Below are positions 1-11,033 of a stretch of DNA of 64,000 bases, piece after piece; the first letter of the stretch is position 1; every line of letters starts with the position of its first letter. The notes under the pieces were generated by a model. That model saw only the letters and a program-made list of their open reading frames with translations. It was not told the DNA's origin and made no database searches. Made by a program: the position numbers and the translations under genes. Source of the DNA: Zhengitettix transpicula (lineage: Eukaryota; Arthropoda; Insecta; Orthoptera; Tetrigidae); NCBI GenBank assembly GCA_037074705.1, contig CM073591.1, positions 159,630,532 through 159,694,531 on the forward strand, in the 5' to 3' direction.

Positions 1-154
1 GTCTCCGCGCCCCAATACCTTAGCCTGTTTCATTATAGTCCATTCATATGTCCTTGTGTCCTTTTGCCGATAACAATTCCAGTTCAACAGTTTATAATTA
101 TTGAATATTAATTGTTCTTTAATTATTACAATATGTATATATATATATATATAT
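1..154. other. Flank ending in TTATTACA plus (TA)n tract
   Basis: No gene is seen. The stretch ends in TTATTACA followed by an interrupted TA tract at 132-154. That ending matches the terminal scrap of the four LTR-type units that have a readable tail in this window, so bases before 130 may be the tail of another unit running in from the left. This is inference, because only the last ten bases match. Confidence 0.4.
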
Positions 155-1253
155 TGTAATAACCAGCTCAGAAGTACAGGAAGTCTGTTCATATTTTTAT
201 CAGAGTTGTTTACAAACTGAAACTGGGGATCCTTGAGTGATTGGTACACATTAAAAATAATGATAAAATGACAGATAAGTGGCCTTTTAGAGAGGAGGAA
301 TGGACAGATAATTAGAGCAATTTTGGCAGCAAATTGTGTGGCCGACGGAACCCTAAAAGGCATCATAACAGATGGACGAGGCAATTATACGTACTAAAAG
401 GAGATGCTTATTGTAATTGATTAAGTGACTTTTGGAGCGGGAGAAAGCTAACAGATGGTGTTTATTTTGGCGAACAAGTAATTTCAAAACAACTGTGAAA
501 ACAAGGGAATATCCGGGAGCCGAAATATAAATGAGAGAGCAGATAAAGGCACAGTTAGTTACAGAGGAGAGATAGAGGAGACTCATTATCATTTCGTGTT
601 GGAGAGGAGACGGACGTGTCAGCTGGGAGAGATCGCCGGTGCAGGTCCGCAGGGCGGACACAGGGATCGACATCAGTCGTCAACAGGTGGGAGGTACATC
701 GTGGAGGTCTGTCTGCCAGCAGAGGTGTGTGATTTCATCGAGAGGGTGACGTCGTCAAGAGTGTGATTGCAGCCTGGGGACTGTATAAAGTGAGTGTGTG
801 CACCCGAGAGCATGTATATTTATATTTTCTGAATTAATAATTGTAAATTGCTAATAAAGGGTAATAAGTGTCAGATTTCGTTACATTTCGTTTATTTCGT
901 TACATTCGTTTAATAGATTTCGTTAATTTCGTTTCATTTGTTTCAATCGTTTCAATCAATCATTTCGTTTTTCATTAAGTGTAACTGTATCTGTTTAATT
1001 GTAAATTTATGTTCTGTTTTCCTTATCAACCCAGTAAAGACCTTGAGGGTACCGAGTCCGATTACTTAAAATGTTTTCAAGATAAATAAAATTGTTTTTA
1101 ATTTATAAAATTTCATTATTTGTGTAAATGAAAATTGTGTAATAAATGATAATTGTTTGTTTAAATTGGTATTTTATTTGAGGTATTACATAAAATAGCT
1201 ACCACAACGTGGGGCAAATTTCATTAAACTAAAATTTATAAGTGATTATTACA
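155..1253 (+). mobile_element. LTR unit 1 (LTR plus primer-site-like stub)
   Basis: An LTR-like unit runs from TGTAATAACC at 155 to GGTATTACA ending at 1190, about 1036 bp with short inverted ends. A TATA box (TATAAAT, 526-532) precedes a purine-rich leader, and AATAAA-type signals with TTTCGTTA repeats lie near 860-960, as in a promoter-leader-poly(A) LTR layout. After the LTR comes GCTACCACAACGTGGGGC (1198-1215), which resembles the primer-binding region that follows many insect Gypsy LTRs. Only about 40 bp follow before a second TTATTACA end at 1253 and a TA tract. There is no gag-pol. It is closest to unit 4 (minus strand, 58.5-59.8 kb). The LTR assignment is fairly secure; the superfamily is inferred. 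Confidence 0.6.
526..532 (+). promoter_or_regulatory. TATA box of LTR unit 1
   Basis: TATAAAT sits after CCGGGAGCCGAAA. The same CCGGGAGCCG context precedes ATATATAAATAAG in the minus-strand copy at about 59436-59460, so the box is conserved between two copies. It probably marks the LTR promoter. Confidence 0.5.
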
Positions 1254-1271
1254 ATATATATAGATATATAT

Positions 1272-2613
1272 TGTAATGCATATAATATAATGCATTGGAT
1301 TGGAGACGGCGCACGTGTCGTGTAGAGACTTGCGAGAAAGTGCGAGTCGGGTGGTCCTGAGTAATTGCTGCAGCTGCAGCTGCAATGAGAGACAGGGGAT
1401 GATGAGGGTCCAGTAGCCTATTGATTTGGGAAACGGCGAGAAGAATTAGTAACGCAGAACGTGGGCGAGCAGATGGTCACAAAGGGGCTATGTTAGAGCA
1501 GGCTATTGTCTATGACGAATGACCTGACAAGTAGCGTATTTAGCTTGAGACTTGCGAACGGAGAGGTCCAAAGACAAATTGGATCTGTCGCGATTGTCGG
1601 GTTCTAAAGGCGGAAGGACCCCAGTGGCTGGAACGAAAATTAGAGTAATGGGTTTCTGTCACTGCGCCGTTGCGACGCAAGTGAAAAACAAGGGAGAAAG
1701 GGGGCATATATAGGGGAATCGCCTATTGTAGAGACAGTTGGTGTTAGCGTGGGAGAGAAGACGGAGCACGCAGCGAAGAGAGTAGTTATTTAGCAAGGGA
1801 GAAAGACGGAGGAAGCAGCGAAGAGTTGGTCAGTAGTTATTTAGCAAGGGAGAAAGACGGAGGAAGCAGCGAAGAGTTGAGGAGTTGTTATTGAGCAAGG
1901 GAGAACGACGGAGCACGCAGCGAAGGGACAGTTGGAGTTAAAGCAGCGAAGAATTGGAGTTAAAACAGGTAATGAACATTTTTAATATAGAGAAGCTCTA
2001 TCTGTATGAGTACGAGAATTTGATCTGTCTTCGATGGTAGGCGACCTGCATGCAGCAAAGACATCAAGGAGTGGCACAACAAACCCCTGGAATATTTCGC
2101 AGTATATGGAGAACCAGATATCGGCGAACCAGTGATATTGTGTTAGAGTCAGTGAGTGAATATCAGGGCCTATAAAGTGAGTGTCTAAGGAACGAGTCGA
2201 GGTGGACCTAAGAAACCGTAAGTTGGAATGTACAATATTAAGTAATGTAAACGTTATTAAAGGATACTAGTCAGATCTCGTTCCCTTCTTCGATAATAAA
2301 GTTAGAAGCAAGCTATAGGTTAATTTTATTAATAAATTTAGTAAATACTTGTGTTTGATTTAAAACGTAAATGTTGGGTCTTTTTGATAGTTAGATTCTG
2401 TCCGTTGTCAAAACCAGTAGAGACCCAGGAGAGCAAGAGTTTTCATATTATAATGTTAAAATAGTAAATTCATTTGTAAATTCTTTTCATGTTAATAAAT
2501 TTATTTGTTGTTCATAAAAATTATTCTTTTTATTTCGACCCATTTATGTGGTTATTACATATTGGCTACCACAACGGTGGATAAAGAAAGATAGGAGTTG
2601 TTATGTGTTTATT

Positions 2614-2616
<3 letters not shown>
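1272..2616 (+). mobile_element. LTR unit 2 (LTR plus primer-site-like stub)
   Basis: This unit starts TGTAATGCAT right after the TA tract that ends unit 1. The LTR ends GGTTATTACA at 2559 (about 1288 bp). A TATA-like stretch (CATATATAGG, about 1705) precedes a leader holding about 51-bp tandem repeats (1747-1930). The primer-site-like TTGGCTACCACAACG follows at 2562, then a scrap ending TTATTACA at 2616 whose last bases (TATGTGTTTATTACA) echo the LTR end (TATGTGGTTATTACA). That echo suggests the tail is the far end of a deleted second LTR. Shared stretches such as TCTTCGATGGTAGG link it to unit 3 at 55 kb. No coding capacity remains. Confidence 0.6.
1747..1930 (+). repeat. 51-bp tandem repeats inside LTR unit 2
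   Basis: About 3.5 units share the core AGCAAGGGAGAAAGACGGAG and GAAGCAGCGAAGAG, with unit starts near 1781, 1832 and 1883. They lie just downstream of the TATA-like box, in the likely untranslated leader. LTR unit 3 has a comparable but different purine-rich repeat at the same place. Confidence 0.7.

Positions 2617-2688
<72 letters not shown>
2617..2688. repeat. (TA)n then (AG)n microsatellites
   Basis: About 29 bases of TA run directly into about 42 bases of AG. The TA tract bounds LTR unit 2; the AG tract abuts the decayed DDE transposon to the right. Confidence 0.95.
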
Positions 2689-2689
<1 letters not shown>

Positions 2690-3729
2690 CAAAACATATT
2701 AAGGATTTGAGGTATAAATACGCGGTCGGTGGTATGGGTAAGCTGGTTCGAGTGTTCTCCCTCTGTTCAAACGGTAACCCCATTTCAGCAGCACGTTTTG
2801 CTCTATTTTCCTTTATTATGAAACCAACCGCGACGCACAGAACTTTCAGCGTAACAATGCTGTTCCTAATGCGAAACGCAATTCGTTCCTGAGTTATGCA
2901 CTTGGAGGAATCTGCTTTTCCCACTATAATAAGTCCTGCACATGGTATACCTATGTTCATGAGAATCTCAGAAAGTGTGCAACTGGCGATAGCAGTGATC
3001 GTGCAACCGCCAGGGCTATATGTTCAAGGCAAGCTGTTACTGCGGAAATCTCAGACCGCAGTTTGAGAAGGATTCTCCATATCGATTTGGATTATAATTT
3101 TAATGTCAGAAAACGCATAGATCACTCAACCGTAGATTTCTTCAGAAGCTACAGAGAACATTTTCACGAAATATTCACGAAAGACCGGAACTAAACTGAC
3201 GGTGGGTTGTGCCGTATCACATATGCGTACTTCTTTGAGGAATGCGTTATCGTGTCTGTGAAAGTTGTGAATTTTTCTGCTGACCAGAATGTATGTGATT
3301 GTTGAATGCGATGCATTGTGGGCTTTTTGATTACAACAAAATGAAACTATGGCCCACATAGGTCGTAATTCACAGATTATTCTGAAATAAATGTTCCCAG
3401 ACGTTATGTTTTCTAAAAGGTAATGCGGGGTGGCCTAACCGGTCACAATTTTTGAGCCTTTGTAATTCCTTACCATTATGGATATTTGTGAAATAAAATA
3501 TATTTAAACGTCACCCTTACACATTTTCTGTGCTAAATAAGCGGATTACTGAAGATGTTAACGTTATGTGCGTGAACGAGCTGTGTTGCTGCTAATGTTA
3601 TTTTCAAAACGTTTTGATTATTAAATATAATGTACTGTGAACTTCAAAAATTTAAAAATTATTTGTATGAATTAATTAACCACATTTTAAAAACCCTCAA
3701 AACTGCTCAATCTGTTCTGCGGCACCTTG
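2690..3729 (+). pseudogene. Decayed TA-targeting DDE transposon, transposase relic
   Basis: Forward-frame fragments read like the insect transposase relic at 21.8-23.8 kb and its relatives: a piece around 2850-2960, then ISDRSLRRILHIDL (about 3047-3088), which is the helix-turn-helix linker of this family, then a piece near 3355-3415 resembling the segment before the last catalytic residue (MFPDVMF). Frameshifts and stops separate them. The right end carries GCGGCACCTTG at 3719-3729 followed by TA, the reverse complement of the left inverted repeat of the 21793 copy. The left end is missing, cut by the AG microsatellite and LTR unit 2. The element is dead. The IS630/Tc1/mariner-like assignment rests on motif memory. 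Confidence 0.6.
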
Positions 3730-3739
3730 TATAGTTACG

Positions 3740-5785
3740 ATAACATTTTACATGAAAATACGAATAATTGAAAGTATCACTTTCGCTACATACGTCACAC
3801 GAATTAGTTGCCAACTTACTAGTAGTCGGGGTAATGAAATCGTCAGAACGGAAACACACTTTCTTGTTCACAGAAGCAATCAAAGTCCAATTATCAAACT
3901 AATGCAAATCCTTCTCAGCTCGAATACCACCACAGAATCTACTCCCATTGATCTGAGCTTTGCAGACGCTTCCTAATCTATGATCTCTGGCGAGAAGTCG
4001 GTCCACCCTGATGAAATATTCTGATCATCTGCTTTTCGATGCAGACTCTGTCAGTAAATATCCAATAAACAATTCATTCACATATAAATAGCCACAATGA
4101 TAAATCTTAGTCATTCTTTATCAATAAAGGTTTTTAAATTTCCAATAGTTACTGCTAACTCCTACAAAATTCTTATCGCAGATTTTGGTGTAACTCCCAA
4201 AATTAATTATAGCAACTTTGTCAGAGGCAAGGTTCTGAGACGACGTGGGTTCTCTTAACTCAGTAAAGGCTGTGATAAAAATGTCGTTTACTTGCCTCCG
4301 GTCGTTATCGTCTCCGCTCATTCTTTTTGCAGCAATGAATAAGCGCGCTCTCACTAAAAATTTAAACAATAGATATCATTGTACACTCACCCTCGAACAT
4401 AAGTATCCCTCGGGAAAAATTTTCAATATAATTTAGAAACGCTGAATGCTAAATGCTGTTACACTTCATCTGTTTGATTTTAAAACTCATATATCATATT
4501 TTCTCCCAACCAACATATATACAAGATTAGTTTTATTTAATACTTAAGTTACATCATCATTACTTTTGTGAATAAACGTACTAGTACTTTAAATACAAAA
4601 GAAAATCTGAATTCGGCTACAGTTTTATCTTCAATTCGAGAATTTTCCATTGAATCTGCACAGGTCTGCACTCGCACTGGTATTTTTTGTAGTCTAATGT
4701 TTGTCTCCATTTATTGGTTCAATCGGTCTATTAATAATGCATAATAGTAAGTAGTCGTTGTGGTTAATTCAACGTTAATACAAAATCACCTACCCGGCAG
4801 ATTTTACCTTCTTCCCCTAATTATGTAGTAAGTTCGTATCTAGAAACACACTATTTTGACTGTTTCTTTGTATCTCGAGTGTTGTGGTGGATTCATGTTT
4901 CATCAACAGTTACATCGATATAGAAACTCGTCATTAATACGACGAAAGCCACCGATTGGACCACACTGTTGGCAAACGCGGTAACCATAATAGAATATTT
5001 TGGTGAGATATTTTCATGCAAAATTGAAATCTCATAGCCCAAACAAAAGGTTGGCGATCATTCAACACATTTGTGGAATTTGTTTATCTTTGCATGCGTA
5101 GTGCAAGTCCAGTGCAAGTCCAGAACCATGTTCATCAGTTTTATACTTCTACCTCATTTAAGTTCATTCATACAATTCTAAACGTTATTAAACACTGAGG
5201 CAACGTTCGGAGCTGTTATATAAACGTTTTTAAACGGAATCAATGCTCCAAACTCTTGTTTCATAATTTGACAATAGCAGAAAATATTTGCTTTGACCGA
5301 TATTTAAATGAAACCACGCAATAGACGCGGCTGAAATTTTCACAGCAGAGTACTGAAAAATGATACTTCTCAGAAACAAACATTTTTTCACACCACCAGT
5401 GCCGTCACTTATATTTTTTTATGTAGTTCTTGGCCTAATCTAGAATGTAAAAGATCTAAAAAACTACAATGACAATCATGTTTTAGATTCTCATTGACTG
5501 CGAAACCCGTACCTTCAGAATTTAAAACTATTTGTGGCAAAGGGCATCATAATAGTTCAGGTACTGATAGTATGATAATAATTTTGATGATAATGGTGTT
5601 CATAACGCCAATATTTCACTATATTTTTGGTGACAGTATTTAGTTGCATGTATATGTGTGTAGACCTCAATTCATATGAAAGCTTAATTACTTATAGGAA
5701 ACAACATTGTTCAAATTATTATAATAAAAAGTGTTGAATAATTGTACACCGTTTACTTATTTCGCAGTCTTTCATTTTTTTGCAC
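3740..5785. other. AT-rich stretch without recognisable gene
   Basis: Only short open frames are present (74 aa at 3752, 82 aa minus at 4121, 63 aa at 4245) and none shows a domain I recognise. Bases 4240-4340 are somewhat GC-richer. No repeat family of the window was matched here. Confidence 0.5.
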
Positions 5786-5788
5786 ATC

Positions 5789-6740
5789 TTCTATATAATA
5801 AAATAGCGTGTATATTTGTTTGTATTTACGTTGTTTTGTATACAAATTTTATCGCGTGGACAGAATTTAACAAAAATTGGTATATATATTCTGCCAAAAT
5901 CGAGAACCGGTACTGTGGGGGTGAGAAACCCCTAGAATAAACGTGGAAATAATTATAATTGAAATAAGTTACGAATTAGTGTTAAATTACTGCGCGAGTC
6001 GATGACGTCATAAGTTTTCAAATAATTGACGCATCCTAAATATAGTTCTGTATTTCGTAATGAAATAAAGCAGAAATATTTTTATTGAATAAAAAGTAAA
6101 ACTTTTTCCAGTATTACTCCATCGAATAGTAATGAAAAACAATACGAAACACTTTACTTGCGCAAAGTTAATTTGGAATAGTTAATTATCTCGCTGTCTT
6201 TGATAAAGCCAATATGGCGCCTTATAATACATTCAAATGTGTGTCGGTCGAGATTTATAAAATTTCATAATATAACGTACTATTGTATCCTGTATAATAT
6301 TTCAGAAGATAATAAGATTTGTCTAAGGTACGACTGCTGAATTATATGTTTGTAACTATAAAAGTTAATTTGGAATAGTTAATTATCTCGCTGTCTTTGA
6401 TAAAGCCAATATGGCGCCTTATAATACATTCAAATGTGTGTCGGTCGAGATTTATAAAATTTCATAATATAACGTACTATTGTATCCTGTATAATATTTC
6501 AGAAGATAATAAGATTTGTCTAAGGTACGACTGCTGAATTATATGTTTGTAACTATAAAAGTATTGAAAATGACGTACGGAACTCCGAAAGTTTTTATGG
6601 TCGTTATTCACCATCAGTCAAAGGTATGTACAGAAATAGGAACATTTAAATTGAATTAAAAGTACAATTAATTATACTTTACGCAACGTATTTCTATAAA
6701 TTTGTATAAATGTAAACAAATTATTGCGTGCAATTTGTGT
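5789..6740 (+). mobile_element. Helitron-like repeat copy A
   Basis: It starts TCTATATAATAAAATAGCG, the same left end as copies C (11057) and D (45597). The first ~280 bases are nearly identical to C, and the body to about 6740 matches D, including GTACGGAAC and GAATTAAAAGTACAATTAAT. It contains the palindrome TGACGTCA at 6003 and a perfect 197-bp tandem duplication. No transposase is present. The 5'-TC start, and the CTAG-T ending seen in neighbour B, fit a non-autonomous Helitron/Helentron, but the right end of this copy is not defined. Confidence 0.5.
6164..6557. repeat. Perfect 197-bp tandem duplication
   Basis: Bases 6164-6360 are repeated without any mismatch at 6361-6557. Both units begin AAAGTTAATTTGGAATAG and end TTTGTAACTATA. 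The identity points to a very recent event or to an assembly duplication. Confidence 0.95.
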
Positions 6741-7054
6741 CGTTAAACAAAATTTTCAGGTTAGGTTAACACAAATTTTTTCTGATTAAATTCTTTGTGA
6801 GGGAATAATTGTGATAACATATTTTATTTTTTGAGTTATTTTTGAATATATTAAAATCAAAATATTTAAATTCGATGGAAAGCTTATAATATAGAGCTTT
6901 TTACCAAAATTTAATACACTCTTCATATAATTGAATTTTTTTGCATAATTGCTGTGCATATCATGGCATTGTTGTGTATTGTATGTTTTTGTTCATTGTT
7001 AAATTTGATGTATTTTTCCTTCTCTAAGTAGCTGACAGTGAATAATAATATTGA

Positions 7055-7059
<5 letters not shown>

Positions 7060-7096
<37 letters not shown>
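7060..7096. repeat. (TA)n microsatellite
   Basis: An uninterrupted TA tract of about 37 bases. No LTR-type end is seen on either side here, unlike the other large TA tracts. Confidence 0.95.
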
Positions 7097-7098
<2 letters not shown>

Positions 7099-7218
7099 TA
7101 GGTAGGGTCATTCATCATTTTTAAGAAATAGGGCTTACAGCTGATTTTGCCTTGATGTTTCTCATATAACATATTCATACACATTATTTAAAACAATTCC
7201 CAAATTTGTATATATACA

Positions 7219-7240
7219 AACACACACACACACACACACA
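7219..7240. repeat. (CA)n microsatellite
   Basis: About 22 bases of CA immediately left of Helitron-like element B. Confidence 0.95.
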
Positions 7241-7260
7241 TATCTTATAAATAAAAAAGA

Positions 7261-7325
7261 GTGTATGTATGTTTGTATGTTTGTATGTTTGTTTGTTTGT
7301 ATGTTTGTTTGTATGTTTGTATGTT
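7261..7325 (+). repeat. GTATGTTT microsatellite
   Basis: Imperfect GTATGTTT/GTTTGTTT units. Its place just inside the left end of element B matches the microsatellite position in Helentron-associated elements. Confidence 0.85.
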
Positions 7326-7330
7326 CGTTA

Positions 7331-9236
7331 TACAAATCTACACCGGTAGAGCAAATTTCACCAAATTTCGTACACGTGTTCTTTACGACCAGGAAACAAA
7401 CACTGTCGGGGTGAGACATGTCTACCACCCCCAGAAGCGGGGTTGCACGGGGGTTGAAATATTTAAACATGCTAAAACAGCCGATATTTTAGTCGGATAA
7501 TAATTTTTAAGGGTCCAAGATATTGATGGTGTTTCTACGGATGTTTTCTGAATATAATTTTCATCCCCTACACCCTGGGGAAAGAGCACCCCTAGCGTTT
7601 GGGGTGGAGAATACAAATCTATACCGTTAGTTAAAATTTCACCAAATTTCGTGCACGTGTTCTTTGCGACCAGGAAACAAACACTGTCGGGGTGAGACGC
7701 GCCTACCACCCCCAAAAGCGGGGGTGGACGGGGGTGGAAATATTTGAACATGCTAAAACAGTCGATATTTCAGTCGGATAAATATTTTTAGGGTTCCAAG
7801 ATATTTATAGTCTTTCCACTGATGATATCTGAATATAATTTTCAACCTCTACACCCTGGGGAAAGAGCACCCCTAGCGTTTGGGGTGGAGAATACAAATC
7901 TACACCGCTGGAGCAAATTTCACCAAATTTCGTACACGTGTTCTTTGCGACCTGAAAACAACACTGTCGGGGTCAGACGCGTCTACCAACCCCAGAAGCG
8001 GGGGTGGACGGGGGTTGAAATACTTAAACATGCTGAAACAGCTGATATTTTAGTCGGATAATATTTTTTAGGGGTCCAAGATATTTATGGTGTTTCTACC
8101 GATGTTTTCTGAATATAATTTTCATCCCCAACACCCTGGGAAAAGGGCACCCTTAGGGTTTGGGGTGGAGAATACAAATCTATACCGGTGGATCAAATTT
8201 CACCAAATTTCGTACACGTGTTCTTTGCGACCAGGAAAACAACACTATCGGGGAGAGACGCGCCTACCACCCCCTGAAGCGGGAGTGGACGGGGGTTGAA
8301 ATATTTGAACATGCTAAAACAGTCGATATTTCAGTCGGATAAATATTTTTAGGGGTCAAAGATATTTATAGTCTTTCCACTGATGATATCTGAATATAAT
8401 TTTCAACCTCTACACCCTGGGGAAAGAACATCCCTAGCGTTTGGGGTGGACAGTACAAATCTACACCGCTGGAGCAAATTTCACCAAATTTCGTACACGG
8501 GTTCTTTGCGACCAGGAAAACAACACTGTCGCGGTGAGACGCGCCTTCCACCTCCAGAAGCGGGGGTGGACGGGGGTGGAAATATTTGAACATGCTAAAA
8601 CAGTCGATATTTCAGTCGGATAAATATTTTTAGGGGTCAAAGATATTTATAGTCTTTCCTCTGATGATATCTGAATATAATTTTCAACCTCTACACCCTG
8701 GGGAAAGAACACCCCTAGCGTTTGGGGTGGAGAGTACAAATCTACACCGCTGGAGCAAATTTCACCAAATTTCGTACACGGGTTCTTTGCGACCAGGAAA
8801 ACAACACTGTCGGGGTCAGACGCGTCTACCAAATCCAGAAGCGGGGGTGGACGGGGGTTGAAATACTTAAACATGCTGAAACAGCTGATATTTTAGTCGG
8901 ATAATATTTTTTAGGGGTCCAAGATATTTATGGTGTTTCTACCGATGTTTTCTGAATATAATTTTTATCCCCAACACCCTGGGAAAAGGGCACCCTTAGG
9001 GTTTGGGGTGGAGAATACAAATCTATACCGGTGGATCAAATTTCACCAAATTTCGTACACGTGTTCTTTGCGACCAGGAAAACAACACTATCGGGGTGAG
9101 ACGCGCCTACCACCCCCTGAAGCGGGAGTGGACGGGGGTTGAAATATTTGAACATGCTAAAACAGTCTATATTTCAGTCGGATAAATATTTTTAGGGGTC
9201 ACAGATATTAATAGTGTTTCTACCGACTGTTGGGGT
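7331..9236. repeat. 281-bp satellite, seven units, with 843-bp higher order
   Basis: The anchor TACAAATCTA recurs at 7331, 7612, 7893, 8173, 8454, 8735 and 9016, spacings of 281, 281, 280, 281, 281 and 281. Each unit carries TTTCACCAAATTTCGT, a CACG(T/G)GTTCTTT segment, GAAGCGGG and AGTCGGATAA. The units at 7893 and 8735 share private variants (GGGGTCAGACGCGTCTACCA, GCTGATATTTTAGTCGG), as do 8173 and 9016 (AAAGGGCACCCTTAGGGT). Similarity therefore repeats every three units, or 843 bp. The 60-109 aa frames in this stretch are not genes: the period is not a multiple of three, so each unit opens another frame. Confidence 0.9.
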
Positions 9237-11033
9237 AAGACGCGTCTACCACCCCCAGAAGCGGGTCGGGATTACCAGTAGAGCACTTTTAGGTGTTGGG
9301 TGGAGGAACGCTGCAATAAAATAACGCGAATACAACCGAGATTGGAGTCAAATCCAAGGATATGGATGTCGTCCAGTTCAATTATAGCATCAAATTGGCC
9401 ATTTAGCCCCAATGGGCGGCAGTGGATGGGATGGAAATTTTCTAACATGTTAAATCATCGATATTAGCGTGGAATAAATAAATGCCGGGACCATTGACGT
9501 TGATAGTATTTCTACCGATGTTGTTTGTAGGCATGATAGGGGTGGTGCTGGAGGGGATTTCCTTGAAAATAACGGGAAAACAACCGAGATTCGAGTCAAA
9601 TCGAAGGTAATGGATGTCCCTGAATTTATTTATGACAATCTGGACAACGCGCGGGTATCGGCTGGGTTGGGATTTGTTGACCGGCTGTTTTTTGCGTCGA
9701 TTAAATATATTTCAGGATGAATTACATTAATAAAATTTCCCTACATGTTCTCTGTGAATAATTTCAACCCCTTTCGGACTCATAAGGGTGCACATTTAAG
9801 GGTGGGCGTGAAGTAGCATTACATAAAAAGAAACCAGAAACTATCGGGATTGTCACTGAGTTTAATTAATTTCCTTGAAAATAACGGGAAAACAACCGAG
9901 ATTCGAGTCAAATCGAAGGTAATGGATGTCCCTGAATTTATTTATGACAATCTGGACAACGCGCGGGTATCGGCTGGGTTGGGATGAGTTGACCGGCTGT
10001 TTTTTGCGTCAATTAAATATATTTCGGGATGAATTAGATTAATAAAACTTCCCTACATGTTCTCTATGAATAATTTCAACCCCTTTCGGACTCATAAGGG
10101 TGGGCGTGAAGTAGCATTACATAAAAAGAAACCAGAAGCTATCGGGATTGTCACTGAGCTATTAATTTCCTTGAAAATAACGGAAAAACAACCGAGATTC
10201 GAGTCAAATCGAAGGTAATGGATGTTGCTGAATTTATTTATGACAATCTGGACAACGCGCGGGTATCGGCTGGGTTGGGATGAGTTGACCGGCTTTTTTT
10301 TCGTCAATTAAATATATTTCGGGATGAATTAGATTAATAAAATTTCCCTACATGTTCTCTGTGTGTAATTTCAACCCCTTTCGGACTAGGAAGTGTGCAC
10401 CCTTAAGGGTTTGCGTGGAAGTAGCATTAGATAAAAATAAACTAGAAACTATCGGGATTGTCACTGAGTTTAATTATGACATTAAACTTGACCGTTTAAG
10501 TCCCCGAAGCGGGAGTGGTCGGGGGTGAAAAATTTCAAACATGTTAAACGGTCGATATTTGCGATAATTATTTCCTGGGGTTAATTACTTTGATAGTATT
10601 TATACCGATGTTGTTTGTGTATAATTTAACCCGTGTGAGGGGAGCAAGCTTAGGGGTGGGGTGGAGGTACGTTAAATAAAATCCCGCAGAAACTACCGAG
10701 AATCGAATCAATTCCGAGACTATGAATGTCGCTGAATCTAATTGTGACAACCTGGGTAACGCGACGGGTTTGGGAGTTGTTGGGTGAGGGAATAAATTTT
10801 CAGACAATGTAATCGGCCGATTTTTGCGTGGAATACATTCTTTTTCATTATCGCATATTTGTGGGGGTGGTCATCTTCTAACATGTAAAAACGGCCGATA
10901 TATTTAGTCAATGACTTCATCCCCCTTCGGCATGGGAGGTGAGCACATTTAGGGATAGGGTTCGAGGAGCTTTACATAAAAATAGCGCAAATTGGAGTCT
11001 TATGGATGGTTATAGATAAATGACATCTCGGGC
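9237..11033. repeat. Decayed ~300-bp tandem repeat zone of element B
   Basis: A second, more diverged tandem series follows the satellite. TTCCTTGAAAATAACGG recurs at about 9559, 9871 and 10167, spacings of about 312 and 296, with AACCGAGATTCGAGTCAAAT and a GACAACGCGCGGGTATCGG segment in each. The GGCCGAT/GTCGATATT and TTTCTACCGATGTT motifs are shared with the 281-bp units, so both series probably descend from one ancestral repeat. Confidence 0.8.

Noticed and set aside
1191..1215. GCTACCACAACGTGGGGC as a definite tRNA primer site
   Set aside because: It resembles primer regions of insect Gypsy elements in position and pattern, but I could not match it exactly to a tRNA 3' end from the sequence alone, so it is reported only as primer-site-like.
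2548..2960. Frames of 114 and 119 aa across the TA and AG microsatellites
   Set aside because: Their IYIYIY and RERERE or LSLSLS runs are translated microsatellites; the remainder is transposase relic in the wrong frame.
7162..9185. About fifteen overlapping 60-109 aa frames with similar sequences on both strands
   Set aside because: They are the same 281-bp repeat read in successive frames. The period is not divisible by three and both strands are open because the unit is GC-richer. Not a gene family.
7331..9236. CRISPR-like array
   Set aside because: The repeats are 281-bp head-to-tail units with no short-repeat/unique-spacer pattern, in a eukaryotic mobile element context.
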